Shown here in pieces: positions 33,637 to 47,400 of a DNA stretch of 64,000 nucleotides. The translations under genes and the position numbers were made by a program. The notes beneath the pieces are model-generated. The model was not told the DNA's origin, searched no databases, and was given only the letters and a program-made list of their open reading frames with translations. Source of the DNA: Anaeramoeba flamelloides (lineage: Eukaryota > Metamonada > Anaeramoebidae); contig JANTQA010000051.1 in the NCBI GenBank assembly GCA_027625915.1, positions 806,501 through 870,500 on the forward strand. Reading direction: 5' to 3'. Position 1 is the first letter of the stretch; each line of letters starts with the position of its first letter.

Positions 33637-35207
33637 ATCCTTTCTTTTTTTGTTTTTTCTTTTTGAATTTTCGTTCAATTATTGAATTGTTATTTTCATT
33701 TTTTGATTTTTGTTTTTCTTTTTTTTATTCATTGACTTATTTTTTTTCCTTACTTTTTATATGATCTCTTATTTTTTTTTTAAATAAAAAATTTTAAATT
33801 TATTTTTATTTTAACCTTGCTTATTTTGAAAAGTTTTTGAAACCAGTTAAATTGAAATTAAAATATTGCAAATGCCTAAATTTTTTGTCAAAGATTCTTC
33901 AACAATCTCAATATTTATTACTTTTATTCATAACAAGTAGCTTTTGATTGAAAGAGATTTTAATATTTTTTGGTAAGGAATTTTTCAGCAACGCTCTTTT
34001 GGTTCGAAATTTTTTTATGTAGATAAAGTAAAAATAATAATCAAAAATTAAAAATAAAAATTATTTACAATAGTATTAGTTAATCAAAATAATTCTCATT
34101 TCATTAATTGAGTAAAAAACACTTTGAGATCTTGTATAGGATTTTTTTAAATGTAAAAGAATTACGTAAAACCAAAAATTTTTCATAATGATTTTCGAAT
34201 TACAAAACCTCATGGTAGTACAATGATAATTAATAATAACAATTTTTATAATTACATATATTTATATTCATATTTTTTTTCTATAATGTTTTGGAGTGTT
34301 TTTTATCTCCTATCATATCCCTTAATATTGATATTTATTTATTTGGTCAGATAAATGGTTTATTTTAATTTATTTTAATATTTTCTACAGAAACTAATAT
34401 AACAATATTTAATTTTAATTGGATATTTACCAAAAATCGAAAAATCTTTTTAATGTACTTGTAGTAGAAAAAAATATTACAAGTTTCCTTATAATTTCTT
34501 TGTAAATATTTTGAAAATTAAATATTTTTTCTTTTTTGTGAATTCATATTAAAAAAAAGATAGTAAATATACATTAATGTTCAAAAAGGATTTTGTGAAT
34601 TAAAAGAAGAAGAGAAAATTTCTAGTTCAAATGTTATATTTTTAAATCAGAAATAATAAAGGTAAAATATCAAGAATTTTTATTTTTTTTTTAATAATTA
34701 TCTCGTTCTTCTTTTTCAAAATAGAAGGAAATTACAATTAAAATTTTAATTTTTTTTACTCAAGAAAATTCAACTAAAATGCAAATTATCTACCTTGGAT
34801 AAAGGGCATGATATTTAAAAAAATAGAAAAAATCTACCAAACTTTAAAAGTTTAAATTGAGTTTTCAGAAGCCAAAAATGATTCTATTAATAATTTTTTT
34901 TTCAAAGAGTTTTTTATTATTATAAAATCTTCTAACATTGTTGGAATTGCATTTAAAAACAAAAATTTAAAAGAATAAAACATCGAATATTTTTTTAAGA
35001 ACCACGCTATAGATATTTATAAAAAACAGAATATTTTCATTTCTTTTTTTTTTTTTTAAATATTTTGACTGATAAAAATTAATCCTAAAATGTAAAAATG
35101 TTTTGATTATTCTTTCTTCTGATTCAATTTAATTCTTTCATTGTTTTACTAATTCTAAATCATTTTTATAAAATATATCCAAAATGATAAACTTTAATTA
35201 TTATTAT

Positions 35208-35575
35208 ATATTCAATAACCCATTTTTTGTTGTTTCTTTATGTTTTAAAAAATTTAAATGTTTTTGAAATCAATAATTGTTGTTTTTTGTTTACGTAAAG
35301 TTTGATTTTTTTATAATATTGTAATAGTCATTTATTTTGTGTCTTCTTTTTAAATAAGTACCTTAATTTAAATGATACATTGATGGACCTTGATTAAGAA
35401 AAAGGAACTTTTTTGAAAAAAATTTGAAAAAACTTGAAGCTAAAAATAAAAGATATTTTTTTTCAAAGCAATTTCCTTTTAATCAAAGAAAATACCTTTT
35501 TGTAGACAAATATTTGTTTTATTTATAATAAAAAAACCCATGAAAATGTATAATTCTAACATACGGGCAAAAAAA
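35208..35575 (+). repeat. Dispersed repeat R2, copy 1
   Basis: It matches 42478-42840 over most of its length: TCAATAACCC, AATAATTGTTGTTTTTT, TATTGTAATA, TTATTTTGTG, a GGACTTTTTT-like block, AACTTGAAAAAACT, CAATTTCCTTTT and AAAATGTANAATTCTAACA. The second copy lies inside a TIR element, so copy 1 is probably a fragment of the same family that has lost its ends. Confidence 0.65.
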
Positions 35576-36339
35576 TAATAATAATAAAAAACTCCGCATT
35601 TATTTTAAATATCTACAAAGTTAAATCTGAACAATAAAGTTGAATTTAACTAAATTCCCAAAAAAAAAAAAAAACATATTTAGACTTTAAAAAAAATAAA
35701 TTACAAAAAAAACTCAAGTTTATGAACTTTTTAAATTGTAAACTAGAATATTTTAAATTTATATACATTCACAAATTATAAATTAATAAAAGTAAAATAT
35801 ACCTTTTTTATCTTTTATAGAATGATTTTTTTATTCATTGAGAATTTTTTGTTGCGAAAAAAAAAAAAATTATTCACTTTCTTTTAGGAAAGATTAAGAT
35901 TGTATCATTTAAGTAAATATCTAATAATTTTCTTCTTTCAAAGAAAAAAATTCAACTTTAAAATTGAACTGATCAGTAAGAATATTTATTTTCTCCAAAT
36001 GTTAAACAAAAAGTATTGAAAAAGCTAAAAATGAATCATTTAATAAAAAAAATGGTGTATTTCTGTTTATTGTCTATATTTTTATGTAATATTAAACTGA
36101 ATCAAAGAATTTTAATAATTTATTTTTTTTTTATTTCATAATTAAATATTACTAATCCTATATTAATTGGTTTAATATAAAATATTTAAATAATCTAACT
36201 TTTTAAACTATTGCTCAGAGAATTGTCATCGAACAATTGTTTGGAATTGGTTTGTGTCGCTTTTTATTTTTTTCAAATTATAAACTATATGTGAAATTTT
36301 ATCGAAATAAATACTCAAATATTATAATTTTTTTAATCT

Positions 36340-38145
36340 TTTGGTACTGTCGGGTTTTTCTTTATTAGGTTTTAATCCAAATTGAATAATAATTTTATAT
36401 CTAGAATTTAATCTTTGGTTTAAATTATTTTAATTTCCATTTAGTATTAGGAGTAAATCATCGGCCAATACACTACACTACAATGAAAATTTTTTCAAAA
36501 AAAAATCTCTAAATTTTGTATTTTTCCAATACACTCATATAATAAACATTATTATACATAACAATTTTCAATGAGGTTTACAACTTTAATAGATATTAAT
36601 AGGAATTGAAAAAAAAATGAAATTTTTCAGTAATATTTTTTTCATTTTTAATTGTAAAATTTTTGAATTTTTTAATTGACTTAGTAGAGAGATAATTTTC
36701 AAGTATTTTTTAATATAGTCTAAAAAGAAACATATTTTTCAATTCTAAATAGCACAAAATATTCCAATCAAAAGATATTGCTCAATTAAATTGAATATCT
36801 GATTTTTTATCTGTTTTTCGAATATTTTTTATCATTTTATTTTTTTCCATGTTTGAGTTTTTATATACGTTCCCAATTGTTTTCTGTAAATTGCTTTAAC
36901 ATATATTCTTTTTTCAATCTTAATGTTCAATCAAAAATTAATTCATTTCAACTTTTTCCATTAAAAAAATACCCTGAAAATAGGTGTTTTTTTCAAAAGT
37001 AAGGTATTTTTGAAAAGGGGGGTATTCAGATTTTCATGAGTTTAAAAGCTATCCTATTTTTATTACTTAAAATTATGATAACTTTGAAAAAATAATTTAT
37101 AAAAGAAGTATAACTGAAATCCAATGTATAGTTTAGGCTAACTTAAATTTTCGGTATTTAAATTTTCCTTGTAGTGTATTTACAATGATTTCTTAATGAT
37201 ATGATTTTCAATAAAAGAAAATGTGAAATTAGAGCAAATATAATAGGAAACAATGCGTTTCCTAGTAATTTACCCAGTCCTTCCCCTTGAAAATATTTTA
37301 TTAAAAAAAATTTTGATAATTTTATATAAAATAAATATTTTTTATTGTTTTTCAAATTATTTTAAAATTGATTGAATAAAATAATTTGCTATATCAATTA
37401 TTAGAATATATTTTTTACCATTTTTTATTTTCTTTATATGAATTTTTTATAAGTATATTTGAAATTTAATTAAAGTGCAATTATCATATTTTTACCAAAA
37501 GCCAAATTGTGATTTGTGAATAAATTCTAAAAAAAGTTTCAATTAGCTTATCTAACATTTTTAGAAATAATCTTGGTAAACTTTGGTTAATAGAAATTGG
37601 CTGATTGTTTAAAGATACCCCTTCATTTCCTTTTTTATGAATGTATAAAATTGATCTTTTTTTAAAATATTCATTATTATTCTTATTAGGGTTAAACAGC
37701 CAATTATTAAAGATTTTTTGAATTGAAATAAGATAATTTTGATAAGTTAGATATTCAATTGAATTTATATTATTGTCATCACTAATATAGTTATCATTTT
37801 CAATTTTTTGAAATCCTGTAACTGGTTTATTTTTTACATAAAAATTAATTTTTTTAAATACTCCAAATAAAACCAAACCTAAATGAAAATTTTCAATTCA
37901 AAGCCAACATAATCTTTTTATATTATTAACATACCTATTAATATATAAGTCCTACACTCTTAAATTCTGATTTCAAAAAAAAAAAAAAAACAAGTTAATT
38001 GTCAAAAACTACAATTTTGAACCACTTTTAAAACTCATACCCAAAAAGTTCACTCATCTCAAATCCAAATTTAACAACTTACGGCACACCAGACAAGAGA
38101 TTATCTTTTCTTCAAATTACCGGGATTGTAAACCTTAATATCTTG
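36340..38145 (-). mobile_element. Decayed LINE, reverse-transcriptase region
   Basis: On the minus strand 37876-37484 is an open frame with non-LTR reverse-transcriptase character: IFNNWLFNP, SILYIHKKGNEG, NNQPISINQ and LFLKMLDKL, matching the usual pattern of fingers sequence, KKG, N-RPIS and K+L. Further on, near 36469-36340, the same strand reads LADDLLLIL, then YKIIIQFGLKPNKEK, the catalytic (Y/F)ADD box and the following helix. The intervening sequence has stops. The 5' end shares a ~270-bp leader with 17873-18160. It is an inactive old copy. Confidence 0.75.
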
Positions 38146-38486
38146 TATTGTTCTGAATTTTATTCTGATTTTAATTCTAACAGACTTGTTTTTGTTTTTC
38201 AAAGTAAAGTTTGTAGCTTTTCTTGTTCTATTCATAATTCCAAATCTAAGAATAAACTATGAAAAATTTTTTTCTCTCATTGTAAAATAAAAGCGATGGG
38301 AATTATTTCAAAGAAAATATTGTTATTCAAAAAAGTATATTTCCTAAATATTCAACAAACCAAATATAGGTTGAGATTTCAAACAATTTAATTTTGTTCT
38401 AAATCAAATGAATTCAAGTTGAAACAAAAAAAACCATTTTTTTGATTTTTTCTCAACAATAACAAGCTTCTAGAAAATATTGGGTT

Positions 38487-41400
38487 ATGACCAAAAATAA
38501 AAAGTAAAGTCTCTTTTGGGTAGCGAACCTATCCATTTTCTACATAAATTTAAAAACCTTTTTTCTTTTCCAAAAAATAAATAAAAATAACAAAAAAATT
38601 TTTCTTTTTGGCACTCGAATTTCACGAACAAAAACAAAAACAAAAAACAAAAATAGTAAACCTGAATCAAAAACAGAACAAAAAGACCCTAACAAAGAAA
38701 CAAAATCCCAAGGCTCCAATGAAGAAAAAACAAAAGTCGATTATAAAAACTTGCCCATCTCTGATGAATTTGCTTTAATTGAAGAGTCAAAAAAAAAACA
38801 TTCAGAATTAATCGAAAACGAAAGCTGGTGCTTAATAAATTTTTCATGGTACAAGCAATGGACGGAGTACATTGAACAAAAAGACCAAGAAGATGTTGAA
38901 AATTTAAAATATCCCAAACCTGGAAAAATTGACAATTCCCCTCTTTTTGAAAAGAATAAACTTAAAAGAGATCTCAAAGAAAACGAAGACTATACACTTG
39001 TACACAAAGAAACCTGGAAACTTTTTCAAGAAATGTAAAATTCGTTCCCCCTTTCTGCTTCCTTTTTTGAATAATTCCAAACAACAAATGTGCTAACAAA
39101 CAAATCTTCAAAAAAACAGTTCGAGATTTTTGTTTTTTTTCACTATCAAAGCCATTTTTATTGAAAGGAACAACAAACCCATTTTAATTTTGAATTTAAC
39201 GTTCGTAAAAATCTTCTCCAGAACAAAAAGATAAACTTTGAAGACATAATGATAAAATATTTTACAATTCTCCTTTCTCAATTAACTTGAATTTTTTTTT
39301 TGAATTGCAAAATTCTAATCCAACAAACAAATTTTTCAAAAAGTAATTTATCCAAATTAAAAAAAGTGCTTTAAAGACGATAATGGAATACTGTTTGTAG
39401 AAAAATAAAGGGATCAAAATTTTCATTCATCTTTCTAAAAAAAAAATTTTATAGATCAAAATTTGAATCATTTAATTCCATAAAATCTTGTAAATAAGCT
39501 ATATTTCCCTTTTCGAATTGCAGTCTCTGGCGATTTATTTAAATTATTGGGATGGGTTTTTTCGAGAAAGATGAAAGCTTGAGGAAAATTTTGTTCCTTT
39601 TATTTTGAAATTAACAGTACTTTACAATACTGTTATTTTCCAATTAATAAATGAAAATTTTTATTTCAATTTCCAAAATGAATATTAATTATTTCGCTAC
39701 AACCAAATTAGCAGAGTAAAAATTTTATCTGAGGGCTCAAGATGGAAGTTTAGTTTATTGTCTAAAAATATCATTTCTAAAAGATGTTGTAAAGATCTTT
39801 GGATTTGCTTCAACTTATATATTAGAAAAATATTTTGGAAAATGAACTAAAAATTTTCATTTTTTAAGGATTCTCCGAATTTTATTCTCTGTGGGTACTG
39901 TAATACAATATCACAAGTAAAATAAAACATTTAATTGATTATATCTTAAAGGAAAGCCAAAATATTCCTATTTTAGGATTTTTGAGGAAAATTAAAAAAA
40001 ACAGTTTTTGATCAAAAACTTGTATGACTTTTCAAACAAAACAAGGTAAATTTAAAATCGATTTTTTTTACCCCTTGGAAAACTTTCACTCCGGATTAAA
40101 TTGATGTATGTTTATTCCCTTACCTTTTATTCGATAATACTTGAATATAAAGTGGAGGGACCGTACTCCAGAGACTTTTGGATTTTTAATTTTTAGTTGA
40201 AAAATTATTGAAATTTTGAAAAATTTTAAAATTTGGAAATGATCTTGACTCTTTTATATTTTCATCCACAAATTTGGTTTCAATGGTTAAAATGGTTAAA
40301 AGAGTTTTTTATTTTTTTTTATTTTTAAATTTTTAAATATTTTAATTTTACAAAAAAATTGTTTTTAATTTTGTGAAACAAGAAACGAGATTTTTAAACT
40401 AACTTCAAAAAAGGCTGAAAACCTTTTACTTTCAAATTTCTTTGGTTTGGAAAAAAAAAGAAACCAAAAATCATTTGCAAAACTCCATTATCAAATTCAA
40501 AAGATCCCTTGATGTGGAAAACAAAAACTTTTTTATTACCAATCTGAACAGCACAGCCCATTGAAATTTTAGATGGGAAGAGAAAAGGAATTAGAAAGTT
40601 TGGTATTTTGAATGATATCACATACCAATAATAGTCACTTTCAAAGGCGCTCTCATAATCGACTGGAAATAAAGAAACATTAACTACCTTCCTAATGTAA
40701 ACAAGCTGATCTCTTCACTTATCACATTTACTAAAATTGAGAGAAGACACAGCACTAACCCAAACATACAAAACCACCAAAACAAAGGGAAAAAGGAAAC
40801 AGAATGGGTTTATTGATCCCAAAGATTGCAAAATTGAAAAAGTTCAGAAACCATTTCCCTACACTTTCATTTTGAAACACCAACGAAACAGAAATCTATC
40901 CCAAAATAAATAAATAACAAAGAATCTGGATTTAGACCAACTGCAATGGGAAGAAAGGTTGTGGATTCTTAATTTTGAAGAATCGTTGGAGAGAGCTGTG
41001 GTTAAAATGACAAAGATGTTAAAATTTATCAAAAAATGTGTTTGCCTTCCTCAATTTTTTTGAAAAAAAATCTTATTTTTTCGAGTTAAAAAGATCTATT
41101 TACTCAACCGGGTTTTAAGTTAATAAATATGTTTTTACACACCAAACGAGTATTCACAGATCATGAAATTCGGAGAATCCTTAAGGGTGTTTGAAATATT
41201 CTCGAAAATACCCGAAAATCGAAAATACCCGAAAATTTTTTAACCACATAAAAACACGTTATGGACAACTTCGAAGAAACCCTAGTGCCAATATACTCAG
41301 TTTAACAGCAAAATAACAATTTTAGTTTCAGACAAAATATATTTTTTGAATTTTCTACTTGAAGATCCCCTCTAAAGAGGTTTTGGTACCTTTTGAGTAT

Positions 41401-44400
41401 ATTTGAGTAATTGTTGGTACTTATTAGGGAAAGTGTACGTGTATGGTTATGCCAGGGTATTGGTATGGGTTGTGTTAGGTTTGGTATGGTGTGTGTTTGT
41501 ATGTTATTGTTAAAACAGTTCCTTTTATGGAATGGGAAGTTAAATAAAGTTTGGCTTGAGTCACCTTGTGTAGGGTATGGGTATGTATTGTACGATTAGA
41601 TATTACTCGGTTATTTTTGGATTGTAAACAAGATTACAAAATTATGGGTAATGATACACAATTAGAAATTTTCTTTACAAGTATATGTTCTCTCATTTAG
41701 TTAATACCATTTTGAAATGATCAGTAATGTTAGTCATCCAAGATACCAATCCCTTTCACACAAAATGAGTTGAATACCATTCCCTAAAATTTAATTTTTT
41801 TGGAATTTTGATATTTTGAGAAAAAAAATTTTAATCGAATAAAATAAAATTCCAAATTTACCTTTAGTCTGACTATATTGGCACTAGCGTTTCTTAGAAG
41901 TTGTTTAAAAAGTATTTTTTTTTGGTTAAAAAATTTTCTGGTATTTTCGATTTTCGGGTATTTTTGGGAATATTTGATAGATTCTTTTTTAATTGGAAAA
42001 TAATAGTATTAGTTTTCAATCTCTACTTTTTGTCAAGGGACTAATCTCTATTGAATTTTTTTACCAAAATTTAATAGAGATTGAGAAAATTTTTTGCCAA
42101 TTACTTAGATTTGAAAGATCCTGTTTATTTTTCATATTAAACTTATTTCTAGATAAGGAATCCTTATTTAGAAATTGGTCAAAAAAAAAATAATAGAGAC
42201 TAGTTCCCGAAGTGAAATTCTTTTAATTTTTAGGAATCAAAATAAATCAAAACATTGATAACAAAATATAGCAAAATTTGGTTCCCCAAAGAGTAAATAA
42301 TAAACAACCAAACATTATTCTTTATAAATTTAGATTTCAATGTGATCAAGTAAGTTTAAAAAAGTGTAACAAAAAACCTTTCAAAAGGATCTTTGCAACA
42401 TTCAACAAACTTCAATATAACTATTTTTAGGACGTATAACCATCCCATTTGACCTGTGAAACCCTTTTCTTTATAGTGTGCTCAATAACCCGTGTTTGCT
42501 GATCTCTTTGTGATTTAAACAATTTAAATGTTGTCAAAATAAATAATTGTTGTTTTTTTCTGTTTAGGAAGTGTTTTTTTTTTTAAAAAAGTATTGTAAT
42601 AATTATTTATTTTGTGTTTTTTCAAAAAAGAACGAACTTTAAATTGAACACATTCGTTTGGTGATCCTTTATCTTGAAAAAATGGACTTTTTTTCAAAAA
42701 ACTTGAAAAAACTCCAAAGTCGAAAAAAAATTTTTTTTGGTACAATTTCCTTTTTAAAAGTCTGTGAAATCTTTTTTCAAAGAATATTCAATCAGCCTGA
42801 AAAAATCCAAGAAAATGTAAAATTCTAACACTACCATTCAAGCATAGAAAATCTTCAAAACCTAAATTAAAAAGCAACAATTATTCTGAACACTCCCAAA
42901 GCAAAATCCGAATAACAATAATTATTTCAACAAAGGTTCAAAAAAAAACATTTAAATTCTTTGAAAAATTAATAAAACACAAAAGCAAGGTTATTTCACA
43001 GACTGTTGTTTAAAGAAAACCTAAAATTTTTTAAATTCTTGAAACTCGGTTTAAGTGTTCTTTAAAAATTTCAAAAATTTTAGGTTTTCTTGGCTGGTCT
43101 TTGAAATTTAAATGGGATAAAATTTAGCCTGATTATATTTTTTATAATCCTGGAATCTTACTTTTATTTGGGATTATTGGTTCCAATATTTACAATAAAA
43201 AAAGTACCAGACAAAGAAATAATGATCAAAAATACCCATTTACTACTTGAAAACTCTATTTGAAAATGTAAATGAAAATTGTATGGATATTTTTTCCCAT
43301 TTATTATTGTAGTACCAGTAAACTAAAGTAAATACAAAAATTTTAAAAGAAATTTAAAGGATGCTTAAAGAAAAATTTTTTTGATCTTTCATACATGTTT
43401 AAGGGATTAGCGTCTACCAAGGAGAAGCCTAGGAACAAAGTGTGTTGTTATTGGACCTAACCACATTCGTGCTACATGGTTCAAATGTCTCTAAAAAATC
43501 GATTAGTCAAGCAGTAAAATTTGTTGATCTTATCAATGAAAAATGATCCTTATATTTGTAAAAAACTCAAAAATTTCAGAATAAAATCTGCATTTCGCCA
43601 TAAATTTAAAGGTTGAATTATCAATATTCAGACTACAGAGTCACAAAATATCTTTCTTAAATTTGTGGCGAAATGTAGATTAGTTACTAAAAAATTCGTT
43701 TTTTTTTAAAAATTAAATAATTAACCACTAAATTTTTTTGACTAATTATTTCTCAAATCATGCAAATATATTGATGCTACAAGTATCTTTAGCAAAAGCA
43801 AACAAAACTAATCAGTTTTTCGGTTTTTATGTTGATCATTATTAAGTTAATCTTTGAAAATTAAAAATTATAAAAATAGTTACTTTTGAAGGTTCTAAAT
43901 CTAAATTATTAAATATCAGAATACTGTATTTTGGGTTTCTATTATTAGACTTGGAAAAGGAATTAAAAAAAAATTTTTCAAAATGAAACTTTTTTAATTG
44001 TGATCAATAGTAAAAAATGTAATAATTTTTTGTGCAATAAGATTTATAATAGATTTTTTAGAGCTATTTGAGCCATGGTGCACTAATATCATTTATACCC
44101 AATTACAACATACTTTGATTATAGAGAAATCTATGGTGACGCTAATCCCTTAAAGAGTAAACATTCAAAAGTTGAATTGAACGTCTGTGTATCCTAAAAA
44201 TAGTTATATTGAAGTTTGTTGAATGTTGCAAAGATCCTTTTGAAAAGTTTTTGGTTACACTTTTTTAAAACGAATTTATACAAGTGCTATTTATATTTTA
44301 TACTAAGTTCTGATTAGTTTTATAACCAATGCCATATTTATCAAAGTTAAAGAATGGAGAGTAAATGGATCTTGTTAAAATTTATAATTTATAATTGTTT

Positions 44401-47400
44401 TTGTACAAATTTTGACATTTGGTAAAACCTTTTCCACTAATCAAATTCGAAATTTACCTTTAAAAGGTTCCAAAATCAAAATTTCATTATTAAAAAGCCA
44501 CCACTCCAGTTTCTTTTCAAGTGTTTAATGAAAGGGTATAAACATTCTTGGAAATAATGTGAAAAGGAGGTGACCTTTCCATAATGGGGGTGTGTGTTTT
44601 GATTATATCTTGTTTTGTTTTATTCGAGAATTACATTAACATTTTTTGATTAATAAATTTTTTTCATTCAAAACCCTCAAAATAACCCAAATTTTGTTAA
44701 TTTTGAATTTCCTTTAATTTACTTTATTTTAAATCATTTGTTTTTGGTACAAAGTATTATATTTCAACCCCCAGTAAAACATAAAATTTGAATATCCCTT
44801 AATATCTGGAATTATATATATATATATATAATCTAATTTAAGGGGTGATTTTTTAAATTGTCTTATCCATCGTTAGGTTTTCTTGAGTTTTCTGTTTATT
44901 TGTAAAATCAATAGATTTTGATTAGGTTTTTTTGAGTTTTCTATTTATTTGGAAAATCTATTAATTTTGGTTAGGTTTTTTTTACTTTTTGAAATAAACC
45001 GAAATTTCTTAGATTTTCTTCTTCTTAGTTAAATATAAAAAAACAGCCGTTATCCTTTCCAAAATTTAAAAGAATTGAGTAAAATCAAAGATTTTTTTCT
45101 TTTTTTTTGAATTCTAAAACCCCCTAGTTACTTGACGGCACTCCACATTACCCCCACTGCACTTGATTACACAGCTGTTTATTAATGTTGTAAAAATATT
45201 ACGATAATGAATTATCATTTTTCTTTATCGTGAATAAATGACAAGTCAAATAAAATAAAAAAAAAATAATGTTACAAAAGTTTTGTACGAATAATTTTTA
45301 GATTTTATCTTTTTTTTTGTATTTTAAAAATACTAATTAATTCAAATTAACCTATTAATATTATTATCTATATACTATACAAAAAAAAATAATTTAGTTA
45401 TGGAGATATGGAAAAAATCACAAAAAAGGTCATAAAGATTGGTAAAAAGAAACATCAAAAAATTGTGGAAATTTATAACTTAACATTTTATATCCATTGC
45501 TTAGAAGATGGAAACTTAAAAAAAAAGGCAACTGTTAATCTTTCAAGATCTTTAAAGCATTTAGACATTTTTGATTTAATTGCAAATACATGGAAAGTGC
45601 CCATCCAAAAAGTTAGAATCTATATTTTAAATAAGGAAAAGAAAGGAAAAGAAATTAAAAATAAAAAAAAATTTTTATATTCCTCAAGGCTTGAGGATTT
45701 TGAAAGAATTTTTTTTGAAATCAAAGGTTACAAAGAGCCACCAAGAGTTATGAAAAAAAAAAAGAAAAAAAAAAAAAAAAGCTCAAGTTCAGATAACGAT
45801 CCAGATCCAGATCCACAACAAACAAAATTTTCAGTCTTGAAAGTATGGAAAAAGAAATCACAACAAAAAAATAAATTAAACAAATATTCTGGATTGGTCG
45901 GTTTAAATAATCTTGGGAATACCTGCTTCATGAATTCAAGTTTGCAATGCCTCCTAAATACGATCGTGATTAGAGACTACTTTTTAACAAATAAATATTC
46001 GAAGGAAATTAATAAAAAAAATAAAATAGGAATGGGTGGGAAGCTTGCCAGGGCATTTGCAGATCTTGAACAAAACTATTGGACAACAAGCTCCTCGTCA
46101 ATTAGCCCGAGGAATTTAAAATATGTGATTGGCCGATTTGCTTCGCAATTTATGGGGTTTTCTCAACAGGATTCTCACGAATTATTATCCTTTTTATTAG
46201 ACGGCTTGCATGAAGACCTCAATAGAATCAAAAAAAAGCCTTATGTGCCCGATATTGATGGAAAAAATTGTAAAGATCTTCCCAAATTGGCTCGCGATAG
46301 TTGGAAAAATTATAAAAAAAGGAATGATAGCTTTGTTGTTGGTAAGTTTTTTTTTTTTTTTTTTTTTGTTTTGCTTATTTCCTGTTTTGTTGATTTCCTT
46401 TATTATTAGAATTATTTCCTCCTATGAAAAGATTAGTGTAAGTTTGAATCGGTTAGTGTAAGGAAAAAAAAACCCAAGTTTTTCAAATTGGGATTATAAA
46501 CGCTTTTTCAAAAATTGTATCATATCAATTTTTGTAATTGAGAAAATTTCTTTCAGATTATTTCGTATTATAAGAAATATTATTTAAAAATACATTTGGT
46601 GTCTCACTAACTATTATTTAAACCGATATATTTTGTTACTTGAAAAATGTTAATCATTTAAAAAAATAATAATACAGATTCAGAAAATGGGTGTGTCATT
46701 AACTTTAATTTTGAAATGAGAAATCTCATTTTGATTTTTTTTTGTGTGTGTTTTAAACAAAGATTATAATATTGATTTCTCTTGAAATTCGATACTATGT
46801 TAGTCATTTTATTTATATTGGATTGATTCATTTAAAATACTTTTTTAAAAATTCAGAATTCCTTTTTACTTTTTCTTTTTGTTTACATTATAAATTTTTT
46901 TTTTCTTTTTGTTTATGGTTATAATTTTTTTTCTTTGAAAATTCTTTTTTCCTTTTCTTTGAAAATTGTGTTGATTTTTGAAAAATGTTTTGATTTACAA
47001 AAGGGCACTAGATGAATGATTTTTTGGAGAACTAAATATTGTTGTTTTGTTTTGTTTTGCACAGCTCAAACAATTCTTCGCGTAATTAAATATACTAACT
47101 TAATCAATTTAATTTCTTTTTAAAATTAAAAAAAGATCTTAATTGATCTAAATTTTATTAACAAAATGAATAAAATGAATTAAATAGTTACAAAACAATG
47201 ATAAAATATAAAAAATTTACCTACATCTCCTATTAAAACTTTAAAGTGTTTTCATTTTATTTATTACATTTTTTTAAGAGTGTAGGTAGTGAGTGTTGTG
47301 GAGTTACGTCAAGTGCCGTAGAGTGCCTAGGTTTTTTTTAATTCAAAAGTGTTGAGGAAAATCAAAGATTTTACTCTATTCTTTTAAAATAAAAATGCTA

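Larger units (their letters stand above)
33637..38486. other. Intergenic region with LINE copy and dispersed repeat
   Basis: This is 4.85 kb between the DNA-PKcs and ubiquitin-protease genes. A T-rich tract follows the DNA-PKcs stop. A dispersed repeat lies at 35208-35575 and a decayed minus-strand LINE at 36340-38145. From 33,800 to 35,200 I see only A/T-rich sequence with no protein-like frame. Confidence 0.55.
42354..44271. mobile_element. 1.9-kb TIR element with ~85-bp near-identical ends
   Basis: The left end TTTAAAAAAGTGTAAC, then TCAAAAGGATCTTTGCAACA, TTCAACAAACTTCAATATAA and CTATTTTTAGGA, is repeated inverted at 44186-44271 with only a few differences. The interior contains dispersed repeat R2 (42478-42840) and another TIR element (43398-44154). 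No transposase remains. A target-site duplication is not obvious. Diverged relatives of the ends lie at 6828-6910 and 7944-8022. Confidence 0.75.
39035..45397 (+). other. 6.4-kb intron filled with nested repeats
   Basis: The donor is GTAAAATTCG followed by a C/T-rich tract, the acceptor is AAAAATAATTTAG, phase 2. It separates the DUSP exon from the UBL/USP exons. Inside are inverted-repeat pairs at 39864-41188 and 41187-41980, a 1.9-kb TIR element at 42354-44271 with another inside it, and a dispersed repeat at 44861-45175. A minus-strand open stretch at 40394-40662 may be coding. Confidence 0.75.

Noticed and set aside
42037-42212. Short inverted pair (GGGACTAATCTCTATTG / AATAGAGACTAGTTCCC)
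   Set aside because: Arms under 20 bp with mismatches and no second copy found; too weak to call an element.
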